Part shown: one piece after another, positions 7,886 to 14,975 of the stretch | How positions within the stretch are numbered: position 1 is the stretch's first letter | How the letters are laid out: each line of letters starts with the position of its first letter | Assembly (NCBI GenBank): GCA_050743385.1 | Contig: JBOGFJ010000119.1 | Location: 1 to 21,091, forward strand | DNA length: 21,091 bases | Direction: 5' to 3' | DNA from: JACDBD01 sp050743385 | GTDB lineage: Bacteria; Actinomycetota; Acidimicrobiia; IMCC26256; JACDBD01 | Position numbers and translations under genes: made by a program | Notes under the pieces: model-generated | The model's input: the letters and a program-made list of their open reading frames with translations, nothing else | The model's database searches: none | What the model was told of the DNA's origin: nothing

Positions 7886-8431
7886 CTATCCGGTCAGGGG
7901 CGCGTAGACGACCCAGTCACCTTGCTCCAGGTGCACGTCGGTGTCGGGCGACAGGCGCTTGAGAAACCGCACCGCAGCCGTGTTCTCGCCCATCACGACG
8001 GCGGTGAACGCCCGGAGCCCGCGCCGGGCGCCGATCCGGGCCAGGCGTTCCAGCAGCTTCGTGCCGACGCCGCGGCCCTGCCACTCGTCCTCGACCGTCA
8101 CGGCCACCTCGGCCTCGTCGCTCTCGGGCCGGCCCTCGTACCTGGCGACACCCACGACCTCGTTGCCGACGGTTGCGACCAAGGCCTCCCGGCGGTCGTG
8201 GTCGACACCGGCGAGATGGATCAGCAGCGCGTCGCGCGGCTGGGGGATGGGCGCGAAGAACCGGTGGTACACCGTCTCCGGCGACAGCCGGTGGAACATC
8301 CGTCGCAAGCGAAACGCGTCGGACAGATCGATCGGGCGGACCGCCACGGTCGCGTCGTCGGTCTGCTCGATCGCGTCGCCCAGGGCGGGGGCAGACGCGC
8401 GCGTGGGGGACGTGACCGCGGATGCCGTCAT
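7886..8431 (-). CDS. GNAT family N-acetyltransferase
   Basis: Acetyl-CoA-dependent N-acetyltransferase of 181 residues. The acetyl-CoA pyrophosphate loop is visible as EDEWQGRGVGTKLLERLA (about 115-131, core Q118-G-R-G-V-G). The N-terminal part VRPIDLSDAFRLRRMF and LSPETVYHRFFAP resemble the GNAT domain of Pat-type protein lysine acetyltransferases, so a protein substrate is possible, but no cyclic-nucleotide domain is attached. The ATG at 8431 overlaps the stop of the upstream TetR gene as ATGA, so the pair is translationally coupled and the acetyltransferase is under the same operator. The open frame continues upstream only as an out-of-frame reading of the TetR gene. Confidence 0.88.
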   Translation of the reverse strand: MTASAVTSPTRASAPALGDAIEQTDDATVAVRPIDLSDAFRLRRMFHRLSPETVYHRFFAPIPQPRDALLIHLAGVDHDRREALVATVGNEVVGVARYEGRPESDEAEVAVTVEDEWQGRGVGTKLLERLARIGARRGLRAFTAVVMGENTAAVRFLKRLSPDTDVHLEQGDWVVYAPLTG

Positions 8432-9051
8432 GCCCCCGCCCTCAGCGATTCGACGTGCGCGTGCAGGTGCGCGGCGGCGCGGCGCATGTGCGCGGGTTCG
8501 CGCATCAGCCGGCTGAGCATCAACGCGCCCTCCAGCGTCGCGGTGACGACGGTCGCGAGCTCGTAGGGATCGGCCGCGGCCGAGAGCTCCCCGCGCTCCT
8601 TTCCCCGCTTCACGATCGAGCCGATCAGGCGATGCCAAGAGTCCATCGCAACGCGGGCATGAGCACACAGCTCCGGATTCGTGTCGTCGGACTCGAGCGC
8701 GGTGTTGGCGACGGGACACCCGCCGGCCACGTGGGGATGGTCGACCTCTCCGGCGAACGTGTCGACAACGGCCAGGAGACGATCAACCGCGTGCTCCTTG
8801 CCCTCCAGCGCCTTGCCGAAGCTGTCGACGAGCAGCGACACCGAGTAGTCGAGCGCGTCGAGCGCGAGCGCCTCCTTGCTGCCGAAGTGGTTGTAGATCC
8901 CGCCCTTCTCGACGCCGGTGGCGGCGACGAGCTCGCTCACCGACGCGCCCGCGAAGCCGCGCTGGTTGAAGACCGGCGCGGCGCGCTCGACGATCCGGCG
9001 CCGGGTGCGCTCGCCCTTCCGCAGCTTCACCGGGTTGGCCGTCGCGCCCAT
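8428..9051 (-). CDS. TetR family transcriptional regulator (autoregulated, heads the GNAT operon)
   Basis: Ligand-responsive DNA-binding repressor of 207 residues. The N-terminal helix-turn-helix (about 34-58: FAGASVSELVAATGVEKGGIYNHFGSKE) is a canonical TetR domain. The C-terminal ligand domain contains a GGCPVANTALE stretch (110-120), a signature of one large TetR branch; Cys112 could be redox- or electrophile-reactive as in NemR, but that is inference. Start at 9051: a minus-strand GGAGGG ribosome site (9056-9061) lies 4 bases upstream. Translation from further upstream would cross the operator. A palindrome at 9074-9087 and a -10-like TATTTT lie directly upstream, so self-repression is likely. 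The 3' end overlaps the acetyltransferase gene by 4 bases. Confidence 0.93.
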   Translation of the reverse strand: MGATANPVKLRKGERTRRRIVERAAPVFNQRGFAGASVSELVAATGVEKGGIYNHFGSKEALALDALDYSVSLLVDSFGKALEGKEHAVDRLLAVVDTFAGEVDHPHVAGGCPVANTALESDDTNPELCAHARVAMDSWHRLIGSIVKRGKERGELSAAADPYELATVVTATLEGALMLSRLMREPAHMRRAAAHLHAHVESLRAGA

Positions 9052-9073
9052 TGTGCCCTCCGTCACAGAAAAT

Positions 9074-9087
9074 ACCGACCGTTCGGT
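9074..9087. promoter_or_regulatory. TetR-type operator in the TetR/SRAP divergent region
   Basis: The 14-base site ACCGACCGTTCGGT has 5-bp arms ACCGA/TCGGT and a partly symmetric centre. It resembles common TetR boxes of the ACCGACCGGTCGGT kind. On the minus strand it directly abuts a -10-like TATTTT (9069-9074), so repressor binding would block the TetR-GNAT promoter. It is also 74 bases upstream of the divergent SRAP gene. Confidence 0.6.
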
Positions 9088-9148
9088 CTCATTCTGACGG
9101 ACGACCGGTGCGAGCACAAGCCCAATTCGGCGTGACCGTGGGCACAGG

Positions 9149-9154
9149 TACCGT
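9149..9154 (+). promoter_or_regulatory. Possible -10 element for the SRAP gene, leaderless start
   Basis: TACCGT (TAnnnT) ends 7 bases before the GTG at 9162, with TTCGGC (9126-9131) 17 bases upstream as a weak -35. No Shine-Dalgarno precedes the GTG, which fits a leaderless transcript beginning at or near the start codon. Confidence 0.3.
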
Positions 9155-9161
9155 GGCGAGC

Positions 9162-9857
9162 GTGTGCGGTCGCTACGTCCAGGCGTCGTCACCCGACCTG
9201 CTCGCCGAGCGCTTCGGCGTCGACGACGTCCGGGTCGACGAGCACGAGCCTCGCTACAACGTCGCGCCTCGAGCGGAGGTCCCGGCGGTCCGGCGACGGA
9301 ACGAGCGCACCGTCCTCTCCCTGTTGCGTTGGGGCCTGGTGCCGTCGTGGGCGAAGGATCCCAAGGTCGGCGACCGACAGATCAACGCCCGGGCGGAGTC
9401 GCTGCTCGACAAGCCCGCCTTCCGGACCGCGTTCGCAAGGCGGCGCTGCCTGATCCCCGCCGACGGCTTCTACGAGTGGAAGGCGGTTCCCGGCCACAAG
9501 CGCAAGCAGCCCGTGTTCGTGCACCGGCGCGACGGCGAGCCCATGGCCTTCGCCGGGCTCTGGGAGGTGTGGCGGGAGCGACCGGACGACGACTGGCTGC
9601 GGACCTGCGCCATCGTGACGACGGAGCCCAACGACCTGCTCGCACCGATCCACGACCGCATGCCCGTCGTCCTCCCGGAGTCGGCATGGGACACGTGGCT
9701 CGACCCCGACGCCGATCCCGACACGCTGCACGCGCTCCTGGTGCCGGCACCCGACGAGCTCCTGGCCGTCTATCCCGTCAGCACGCTGGTGAGCAGTGCC
9801 GACAACGAGGGGCCGGAGCTCGTACGCGAGCTCGCGCCCGACGAGGTCATGACGTGA
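9162..9857 (+). CDS. SOS response-associated peptidase (SRAP), YedK/HMCES family
   Basis: SRAP proteins form a covalent thiazolidine link to abasic sites in single-stranded DNA and so protect replication forks. The 231-residue product begins MCGRY; after removal of the first residue the catalytic Cys2 becomes N-terminal, which fixes the GTG at 9162 as the start. Other active-site elements: Asn33 in RYNVAP, NARAES (75-80), Glu105 in DGFYEW, and His164 in IHDRMPV. All the expected catalytic residues are present. Its stop overlaps the start of the next gene (TGATG), so the two are cotranslated. No LexA-type box was recognised upstream. Confidence 0.96.
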   Translation: MCGRYVQASSPDLLAERFGVDDVRVDEHEPRYNVAPRAEVPAVRRRNERTVLSLLRWGLVPSWAKDPKVGDRQINARAESLLDKPAFRTAFARRRCLIPADGFYEWKAVPGHKRKQPVFVHRRDGEPMAFAGLWEVWRERPDDDWLRTCAIVTTEPNDLLAPIHDRMPVVLPESAWDTWLDPDADPDTLHALLVPAPDELLAVYPVSTLVSSADNEGPELVRELAPDEVMT

Positions 9858-10588
9858 TGCACGACGGGTACATCGCGACCCTGCGTTCGGACGCGAGTGC
9901 CTTCGCGGGCGCGGTCCGGCGCGTCGACATGGACGCGCCCGTGCCCTCGTGTCCCGACTGGACCGCGCGCGACCTCCTCGTGCACATGGGCGCCCACCAC
10001 CGCTGGGTGCGGGCGAACCTCGATCGTCAGCCGGAGGACGGGATGGCGCCCGGCGGCGTGTCCGACCCGGCACCGGAGGGGCGAGCTGCGAGCGCCTGGG
10101 TGGAGGAGGGCGCGGCCGAGCTCGCCGACCGGCTCGACGAGGCCGGACCCGACCGACGCTGCTGGACATGGGTCGCCGACCTCGCGACGACCGGGTTCTG
10201 GGCTCGCCGGACCGCCAACGAGACCGCCGTGCATCGCTGGGACATGGAGAACGCCGCCGGCATCCCTGGCAGCATCGACGCCGCCCTCGCGGTCGACGGC
10301 ATCGCCGAACAGCTCGCGATCGTGCAGAGGGGCTTCGTCGGGCCTCCGCCGACCGGCGCGGGCGAGACGATCCACCTCCATGCCACCGACGCCGACGGCG
10401 AGTGGCTCGTCCGCCTCGACGCGGAGGGCATGGAGGTGATGCCCGAGCACGGCAAAGGCGACGTCGCGCTGCGGGGTCCCGCCTCCGACCTGCTCCTCGT
10501 CGTCCTCGGCCGCCTCCCCGCTTCGGTGGGGGAGGTGCTCGGTGACGAGCAGCTGTTGTCGCGCTGGCTGGAGAAGACCGGGTTCTAA
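9857..10588 (+). CDS. Maleylpyruvate isomerase family mycothiol-dependent enzyme
   Basis: 243 residues with the DinB-like four-helix MDMPI N-terminal domain (about 8-130) and a smaller C-terminal domain (about 140-240). The family signature CPDWTARDLLVHMGAHHRW (32-50) is clear. Candidate metal ligands are a histidine of the HMGAHH cluster (His43 or His47/48), Glu122 and His126 (NETAVHRWDME), matching the His-Glu-His site of the characterised corynebacterial enzyme. Characterised members use mycothiol, but most family members have no known substrate, so the exact reaction is open. The ATG overlaps the SRAP stop by one base. The 3' end overlaps the convergent TetR gene by 3 bases (10586-10588), with no room for a separate terminator. 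Confidence 0.88.
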   Translation: MHDGYIATLRSDASAFAGAVRRVDMDAPVPSCPDWTARDLLVHMGAHHRWVRANLDRQPEDGMAPGGVSDPAPEGRAASAWVEEGAAELADRLDEAGPDRRCWTWVADLATTGFWARRTANETAVHRWDMENAAGIPGSIDAALAVDGIAEQLAIVQRGFVGPPPTGAGETIHLHATDADGEWLVRLDAEGMEVMPEHGKGDVALRGPASDLLLVVLGRLPASVGEVLGDEQLLSRWLEKTGF

Positions 10589-11196
10589 ACGGGTTCGAGC
10601 GCGTTCCGCAGCACGTCGATCACGTGCTCGCGTCGCTCCTTGAGCGCGGCCGGGCTCAGCGGGTCGTCGTCGACCAGTGAGCTGATGAGCGGGGCGTCCG
10701 AGAGATACGAGAGGATCGCTCCGTACCCCGTGAGCAGGAGCTGCTTGGCGTCGTAGCGGCGCAGTCGCCCGGCGTCCATCTCCCGCTCGAGGAAGCCGAC
10801 GCCGCGGTCGAACAGGGGTCGGAGCAGGGCGCCGAGCTCGGCGGTGAGGATCGGGCCGCCCTCGAGTGCCTCCCATCGGGCCACACGGACGAAGTCGGGA
10901 TGCTCCTCGAAGAACTGGAACGCCGCCCGCAACACCCGCTCGACCTGCGGCCAACCTGCACGGTCGGGGTTCTCCGTCGCGGCGTCCACCAGTGCGAGCC
11001 AGTCCGCGAACGAGTCGAGTACGACTGCCCGGTACAGGGCATCCTTCGAAGGGAAATGGTGGAGCAGGCTCGGGCGCCGAATTCCGACCTCGGCGGCGAT
11101 GTCGTTGAGGCTGGTGCCGGCGTAACCATGATCGGCGAAGGCGCGCAACGCCACCGTGAGGATCTGGGCTTTCGTGCCCGGAATGGCGGTGTCCAT
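10585..11196 (-). CDS. TetR family regulator, probable desaturase repressor
   Basis: 203-residue TetR protein. The helix-turn-helix (about 27-51: AGTSLNDIAAEVGIRRPSLLHHFPSKD) is canonical. The C-terminal domain (FFEEHPDFVRVARWEALEGG, later YGAILSYLSDAPLISSL) is of the type seen in several lipid-related TetR regulators. The ATG at 11196 has CGGAG 4 bases upstream on the minus strand. The gene is divergent from the membrane desaturase at 11349, and an 18-base near-perfect palindrome lies between them. This mirrors the DesT-type arrangement in which a TetR protein senses acyl-CoA and controls a desaturase; the ligand here is inferred from context only. Confidence 0.92.
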   Translation of the reverse strand: MDTAIPGTKAQILTVALRAFADHGYAGTSLNDIAAEVGIRRPSLLHHFPSKDALYRAVVLDSFADWLALVDAATENPDRAGWPQVERVLRAAFQFFEEHPDFVRVARWEALEGGPILTAELGALLRPLFDRGVGFLEREMDAGRLRRYDAKQLLLTGYGAILSYLSDAPLISSLVDDDPLSPAALKERREHVIDVLRNALEPV

Positions 11197-11273
11197 GGTG
11201 CTCCGAGGGTAGGCCCCGGCTCCTGGGGGAGAGCGGAACCACCCCCGTCGAACCGTGGTCGAGGAGGAGTTCC

Positions 11274-11299
11274 CTACCGACCGGTAGGTAGTCTAGCCT
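11274..11299 (+). promoter_or_regulatory. TetR operator overlapping the desaturase promoter
   Basis: Bases 11274-11291 read CTACCGACCGGTAGGTAG, two 9-base arms that are inverted copies with one mismatch per half. Two overlapping -10-like hexamers follow: TAGTCT (11289-11294) and TAGCCT (11294-11299); the latter has TTCCCT (11270-11275) 18 bases upstream. The palindrome therefore sits between -35 and -10 of the desaturase promoter, where a bound repressor would exclude RNA polymerase. Confidence 0.72.
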
Positions 11300-11348
11300 G
11301 GAAGCGTTCGTCCCTCCTGTCCCGTTCGCACATCTCGGAGCGTCCCTC

Positions 11349-12077
11349 GTGCACCCTCTGATCGCCGTCGTCGCCGGGCTGGTCGTGACCCAGCTGGCGA
11401 TCTTTGCCACCACCGTCTATCTCCACCGCGCGCTGGCACACCGGGCGCTGTCGCTCCGCTCGCCGGTGGCGCTGTCCTTCCGGTTCGTCATCTGGGTCAC
11501 CACCGGGATGCGGCCGCGCGAATGGGTCGCGGTGCACCGTCGCCATCACGCGAACACCGACACCCCCGCCGATCCGCACAGTCCCGCCGTCGTCGGCTTC
11601 TGGCGCGTCCAGCTCGCCAACGCGGGTCTCTATCGCCGGGTCGCTCGCGACCGGATCACGGTGCAGCGCTACGCCCGCGACATCCCGCCCGACCGCTTCG
11701 ACCGGGTGTTCGACCACGGCCTCGTCGGCCTCGGAATCGGCATCGGCGTCCTCTGCGTCACCCTCGGGTGGCAGACCGGGCTCCTGGCGGCCGGGATCCA
11801 CGCGGTCACGTACGTGATGCTGAGCGGCGCGATCAACGCCGTGGGTCACACGAGCGGTCGGCGCCCCTACGCGAATTCGGGTACCAACGGACAGGTGCTC
11901 GCTCTGGTCACCGGGGGTGAGGGCCTGCACAACAACCACCACGCCGCGCCCACGTCGGCGCGGTTCGCGCTGCGTCGCCGCGAGATCGATCCCGGCTGGT
12001 GGATCGTCCACCTCCTCACACGCCTGCGGCTCGCGAAGGTCCGCCACGACGACGTCAAGCTCAAGCAGGCGGCATAG
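11349..12077 (+). CDS. Membrane fatty-acid (acyl-CoA type) desaturase
   Basis: Integral membrane di-iron desaturase of 242 residues, introducing a double bond into fatty acyl chains. The three histidine boxes are intact: HRALAH (26-31), HRRHH (63-67) and HNNHH (194-198); NAVGH (163-167) supplies the additional Asn/His pair seen in stearoyl-CoA desaturases. Hydrophobic stretches at about 3-24, 40-54 and 124-160 are the membrane segments. It is shorter than most desaturases (about 300-400 residues) and lacks a fused electron donor, so it needs separate reductase partners not found here. GTG start at 11349 follows a GGAG at 11336-11339, and the protein begins directly with the first membrane helix. 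Regulation by the divergent TetR protein is likely. Confidence 0.92.
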   Translation: MHPLIAVVAGLVVTQLAIFATTVYLHRALAHRALSLRSPVALSFRFVIWVTTGMRPREWVAVHRRHHANTDTPADPHSPAVVGFWRVQLANAGLYRRVARDRITVQRYARDIPPDRFDRVFDHGLVGLGIGIGVLCVTLGWQTGLLAAGIHAVTYVMLSGAINAVGHTSGRRPYANSGTNGQVLALVTGGEGLHNNHHAAPTSARFALRRREIDPGWWIVHLLTRLRLAKVRHDDVKLKQAA

Positions 12078-12078
12078 C

Positions 12079-12097
12079 CCGACGTGGCCGGTGTCGG
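12079..12097. terminator. Hairpin between the convergent desaturase and LLM genes
   Basis: CCGAC (12079-12083) and GTCGG (12093-12097) form a 5-bp stem with a 9-base loop that fills the 20-base gap between the two stop codons. There is no U-tract. Short and GC-rich, so chance is possible, but the exact position suits a shared terminator. Confidence 0.3.
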
Positions 12098-13057
12098 TCA
12101 GGGCGCGCTCGGCGCGAGATCGCGCATCGCCTGGCGCGCTTCGGCGGGGCCCACCATCAGGGCAGGCGCCGGCGTCGTGACGCCGTTGGCGGCGTAGCGC
12201 GCCAGGTGCGCCCGGCAGTCGGCGGGCGACCCGTGCACGAGCAGCTCGTCGATGAGCGAATCGGGGATGGCCGCGGTGGCGGCCTCGCGGTCGCCCGCCG
12301 CCCATGCATCCCACATGTCCTTCATGACCTCACCTCGACCGAGCCACTCGTGAAACTTGGCGTACACCGGCACGTTCATGTACGCCGCGATTGCGCGTCG
12401 GCCGACGAAGCGAACGAGCTCCTCGTCCTCAGAAGGGAGCACGAAGATGCGGGCGGCGATCTCCTTGCCCTCACCGACGTAGGGCACCACCTTCTTCACG
12501 TCGTCGGCCGACAGCCAGTTGATGATGGCGCCGTCGCCTTCGGTGCCGGCGAGCTTGAGCATCCCCGGCCGGAGCGCGCCGACCAGGATGGGCGGCATCT
12601 CGTCGACGCGGATACCGAGACGGAAACCCTTCACCGCGAACGTCTCGTACTCCTGGGCCACTTTCTCGCCCGCCAACGCGGCCCGGAGGAATCGGATGGT
12701 GTCGCGCACCCGCTGGTACGGGCGCTCGAACCGGACGCCGTTCCAGTTCTCGACGATCACATTCGACGAGGTGCCGATCCCGAGCGCGAAGCGACCCGGC
12801 GCCGCCTGCGCCATGCTCGCCACCGTGGCCGCGAGCGTCGCCGCCCCGCGCGTGAACGCAGGCACGATGGCCGTGCCGAGACGCAACGTCGGCGCCCATG
12901 CCGCCGCCAGAGCCAACGGTGTGAACGCGTCGGCGCCGCCCGATTCCGCTGACCAGAGGTCGGTGTAACCGAGTGCCTCGGCCTCCTCGAACCACTCGCG
13001 GTGCTCGTGGAGCGGCACTCCCTCGAACGGAACCGTGATCCCGTAGCGCTGTTCCAT
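12098..13057 (-). CDS. LLM class oxidoreductase, probably F420-dependent
   Basis: Luciferase-like TIM-barrel oxidoreductase of 319 residues. Recognisable elements are the N-terminal strand YGITVPFEG, the helix AEALGYTDLWSAE, the segment RLGTAIVPAFTRGAATLAATVASMAQAAPGRFALGIGTSSNVIVENWNG (about 79-125, broken here only by position), and the later PPILVGALRPGMLKLAG and GDGAIINWLS. In actinobacteria such proteins commonly use reduced F420; the substrate is unknown. The ATG at 13057 shares a base with the stop of the thioesterase gene (TGATG), indicating translational coupling, and the conserved N-terminus starts there, so an upstream in-frame start is not used. Last gene of the unit with the thioesterase and the unknown protein. 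Confidence 0.9.
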   Translation of the reverse strand: MEQRYGITVPFEGVPLHEHREWFEEAEALGYTDLWSAESGGADAFTPLALAAAWAPTLRLGTAIVPAFTRGAATLAATVASMAQAAPGRFALGIGTSSNVIVENWNGVRFERPYQRVRDTIRFLRAALAGEKVAQEYETFAVKGFRLGIRVDEMPPILVGALRPGMLKLAGTEGDGAIINWLSADDVKKVVPYVGEGKEIAARIFVLPSEDEELVRFVGRRAIAAYMNVPVYAKFHEWLGRGEVMKDMWDAWAAGDREAATAAIPDSLIDELLVHGSPADCRAHLARYAANGVTTPAPALMVGPAEARQAMRDLAPSAP

Positions 13058-13854
13058 CAGGACCCCCTGAACTCGCGCACGATTCCCGACTGACTTGCCG
13101 TCCCCAGCAGCGTGCCGTCTCGCGACCACAAGTGCACGAGACCGTGCCCGAAGCCGTCGGCGACGGCATGGATGCGCACGTCGGCGAGGATCCAGTCGGT
13201 CGATGCCCGGCTGACGACGCGCAGGGTGTTGTCGAGGCTATTGCTGCCGGTGCGGCGCCCGAGCGCCTGCCCGATCCCGAACGGCACGTAGTCGCCGACC
13301 ACCGCCAATGCGGCCGCCGACATCTCCAGATCCGGCAGCCGTACCCAAAGCGCGCTGCGGCCATCGCCCGGCCGGCCGTCGAGCTCATCGAGGTCGCGCG
13401 CGTTCGCGAGTCGCATGTCGAGGCGGTCCATGATCGTGCCGACGTGGCGGTCCCGGATCTCGCGCGGCCGGCACTCGGACGGTGGAGGCACATCAGGGCG
13501 GACGGCCCACGCCCCCGACCAGGGGAGCTCGCGTCGGCCGAGGGTGGCGTTCACCGTGAGGATCTCCTCGCGTTCCACCCGCGCGACCGCGCGAGCCTGG
13601 GACACCCGATGCCCGCGGACCGTCTCGACGATGGCGATGTCGAGCACCGCCGGCGGCCGCGCGAACGACAGGTATTGGGCCGTCGCCCACACGAGCGGCC
13701 GTCCCGTCGTGACCTCGAGTGCCTCGATGGCGGCACCGAGCCCGCATCCGCCGAACAACGCGCCCATGCCCGAACACAGCGCGGGCACGACCGGCAGGCG
13801 CCAGGTGTAGGGATCCTCGGTGCGCTCGAGCCCGAAGAAGGCGGTGGGGTCCAC
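13057..13854 (-). CDS. TesB-like double-hotdog acyl-CoA thioesterase
   Basis: Predicted thioesterase releasing CoA from acyl-CoA, 265 residues with two hotdog halves. The first half has TTGRPLVWATAQYLSFARPP (49-68), the typical substrate-pocket strand. The second half carries SLDNTLRV (207-213) and TASQSGIVR (252-260), corresponding to the Asp and Gln of the TesB catalytic set (Asp208, Gln255 here); the usual His after the Asp is Asn209, a difference worth noting. The GTG at 13854 begins VDPTAFFGLE, from where similarity to the family begins; a longer upstream frame is only antisense-like sequence. It lies 22 bases after the unknown gene and overlaps the LLM gene by one base. Confidence 0.82.
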   Translation of the reverse strand: MDPTAFFGLERTEDPYTWRLPVVPALCSGMGALFGGCGLGAAIEALEVTTGRPLVWATAQYLSFARPPAVLDIAIVETVRGHRVSQARAVARVEREEILTVNATLGRRELPWSGAWAVRPDVPPPSECRPREIRDRHVGTIMDRLDMRLANARDLDELDGRPGDGRSALWVRLPDLEMSAAALAVVGDYVPFGIGQALGRRTGSNSLDNTLRVVSRASTDWILADVRIHAVADGFGHGLVHLWSRDGTLLGTASQSGIVREFRGS

Positions 13855-13876
13855 GGCGGGGACTCTACGAGGCGCC

Positions 13877-14869
13877 TCACCCGGGGTCGTGACCGGCGAG
13901 CGCCCACGCCCGACCGGTGACCGGATCTTCGACCGCGACCGTGACGGCCCATCCGGATGCCGGTGCACCGTCGTCCCACCAGAACCAGTGGAGACGCCCA
14001 GCCAGCTCGCCGACGGTTGCGGGCTCGACCGGCCAGTCGTCGAGCAGCTCGCCGAGCGCGCCCACGACCCACCACGCCGCGAAGCGGCCGGGCGCAGCAC
14101 CGGGACGGCGGCCGTGGGCGCCGCCCGACGCCGCCGCCCACGCGAGCGTCGACACGGCATCCGCGGGTGCGAGTCGGGCAATGCGAGCACGCGAAGCGCC
14201 CAGGGCGGCGACAGCAGCCAGGGCGTCGCCGTCGACCACGACCGCGGCGGCCCGACCCGCGCTTCCCGCCGTCCAGGCCGCGGTCACTCCCAGGAGCGCG
14301 TCGACGTCCTCACCCGAGCGCCGGTACGACGAGGCGCCGCGGGCGGGAAGGTCGACCGGCTCGAGCGCCGGCGCCTGCGGCCCGGGGAAGACGGCCCGAT
14401 GGGCGTGGTACTCGGCGAGGAAGTACGCGGGCTCCCACGGTTCGAGTCGCAGGGGCAGGTCGAGCACCGGTGGACCGGGAATCGTCACGCCGGTCACGTC
14501 CTCCCCTCGAACGGCGCGCTCGTGGGCCGTCAGCACCGCCAGCGGCCCCGGTTGGACGTGCGGCGCGAGCTCCTCCCACGTGTGGGTCGAGGCCGCCACC
14601 TCCGACAGCGGCCCGGGTGCGAACCGCCCGGCGCCCTCCTCGAGCACGGCCGCCGCCCACGGCGCGGGCGCCTCCAGCGCGAGGCGGTACTCGGCGTGCG
14701 CCGCCGCCGGCCACAGCTGTCGACCGGAGCGCTCGTGCGCGCCCCGGCACCGTTCGCGCAGTTCGGCCACGCTGTCCCAGTCGCGGCCGGCGCAATAGCC
14801 GTCGATCAGGCGGATGAGCTCGTCGAGGTCGCCGCGCTCCACGGCTTGCGCGAGCTCCGTCGCCGACAT
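13877..14869 (-). CDS. Conserved hypothetical protein, first gene of a lipid-linked unit
   Basis: 330 residues, not assigned to a family. The N-terminus (MSATELAQAVERGDLDELIRLID, about 1-60) looks like short helical repeats, followed by STHTWEELAPHVQPGPLAVLTAHERAVRGED (about 94-124), a stretch I associate loosely with uncharacterised actinobacterial proteins. A central part is rich in Pro and Trp, and an alanine-rich segment (about 190-255) precedes a C-terminal WAVTVAVEDPVTGRAWALAGHDPG. There is no signal peptide and no clear membrane helix, so it is probably cytosolic. Codon usage matches neighbours and the ATG at 14869 fits the start of the helical region. The thioesterase gene follows after 22 bases, suggesting one transcript. 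Confidence 0.75.
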   Translation of the reverse strand: MSATELAQAVERGDLDELIRLIDGYCAGRDWDSVAELRERCRGAHERSGRQLWPAAAHAEYRLALEAPAPWAAAVLEEGAGRFAPGPLSEVAASTHTWEELAPHVQPGPLAVLTAHERAVRGEDVTGVTIPGPPVLDLPLRLEPWEPAYFLAEYHAHRAVFPGPQAPALEPVDLPARGASSYRRSGEDVDALLGVTAAWTAGSAGRAAAVVVDGDALAAVAALGASRARIARLAPADAVSTLAWAAASGGAHGRRPGAAPGRFAAWWVVGALGELLDDWPVEPATVGELAGRLHWFWWDDGAPASGWAVTVAVEDPVTGRAWALAGHDPG

Positions 14870-14926
14870 TGGCGTAGTTCACCAGACCGTTCCCGCCCCG
14901 CGTACCGAAACGGGCTGGGGGCGTCA

Positions 14927-14932
14927 TAGACT
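14927..14932 (+). promoter_or_regulatory. Possible -10 element of the duplicated metallopeptidase gene
   Basis: TAGACT fits TAnnnT and lies 43 bases before the GTG at 14976, in the 106-base divergent gap. The region 18 bases upstream (TACCGA, 14903-14908) is a poor -35. Confidence 0.3.
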
Positions 14933-14975
14933 GTCCGCCTTCGTGCCCGGTGACGGGCGGTCAGGGAGGAATCAC

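Noticed and set aside
9189..10169. 326-codon minus-strand frame over the SRAP and MDMPI genes
   Set aside because: Antisense composition, and both plus-strand genes have complete family motifs.
11274..12314. 346-codon minus-strand frame over the desaturase gene
   Set aside because: Arg/Asp/Glu-rich antisense reading of a gene with intact histidine boxes; no start context.
13820..14929. Plus-strand frames of about 290-370 codons opposite the unknown gene
   Set aside because: Ser/Arg/Pro-rich shadow frames. The minus-strand frame has normal protein-like composition and sensible spacing to the thioesterase.
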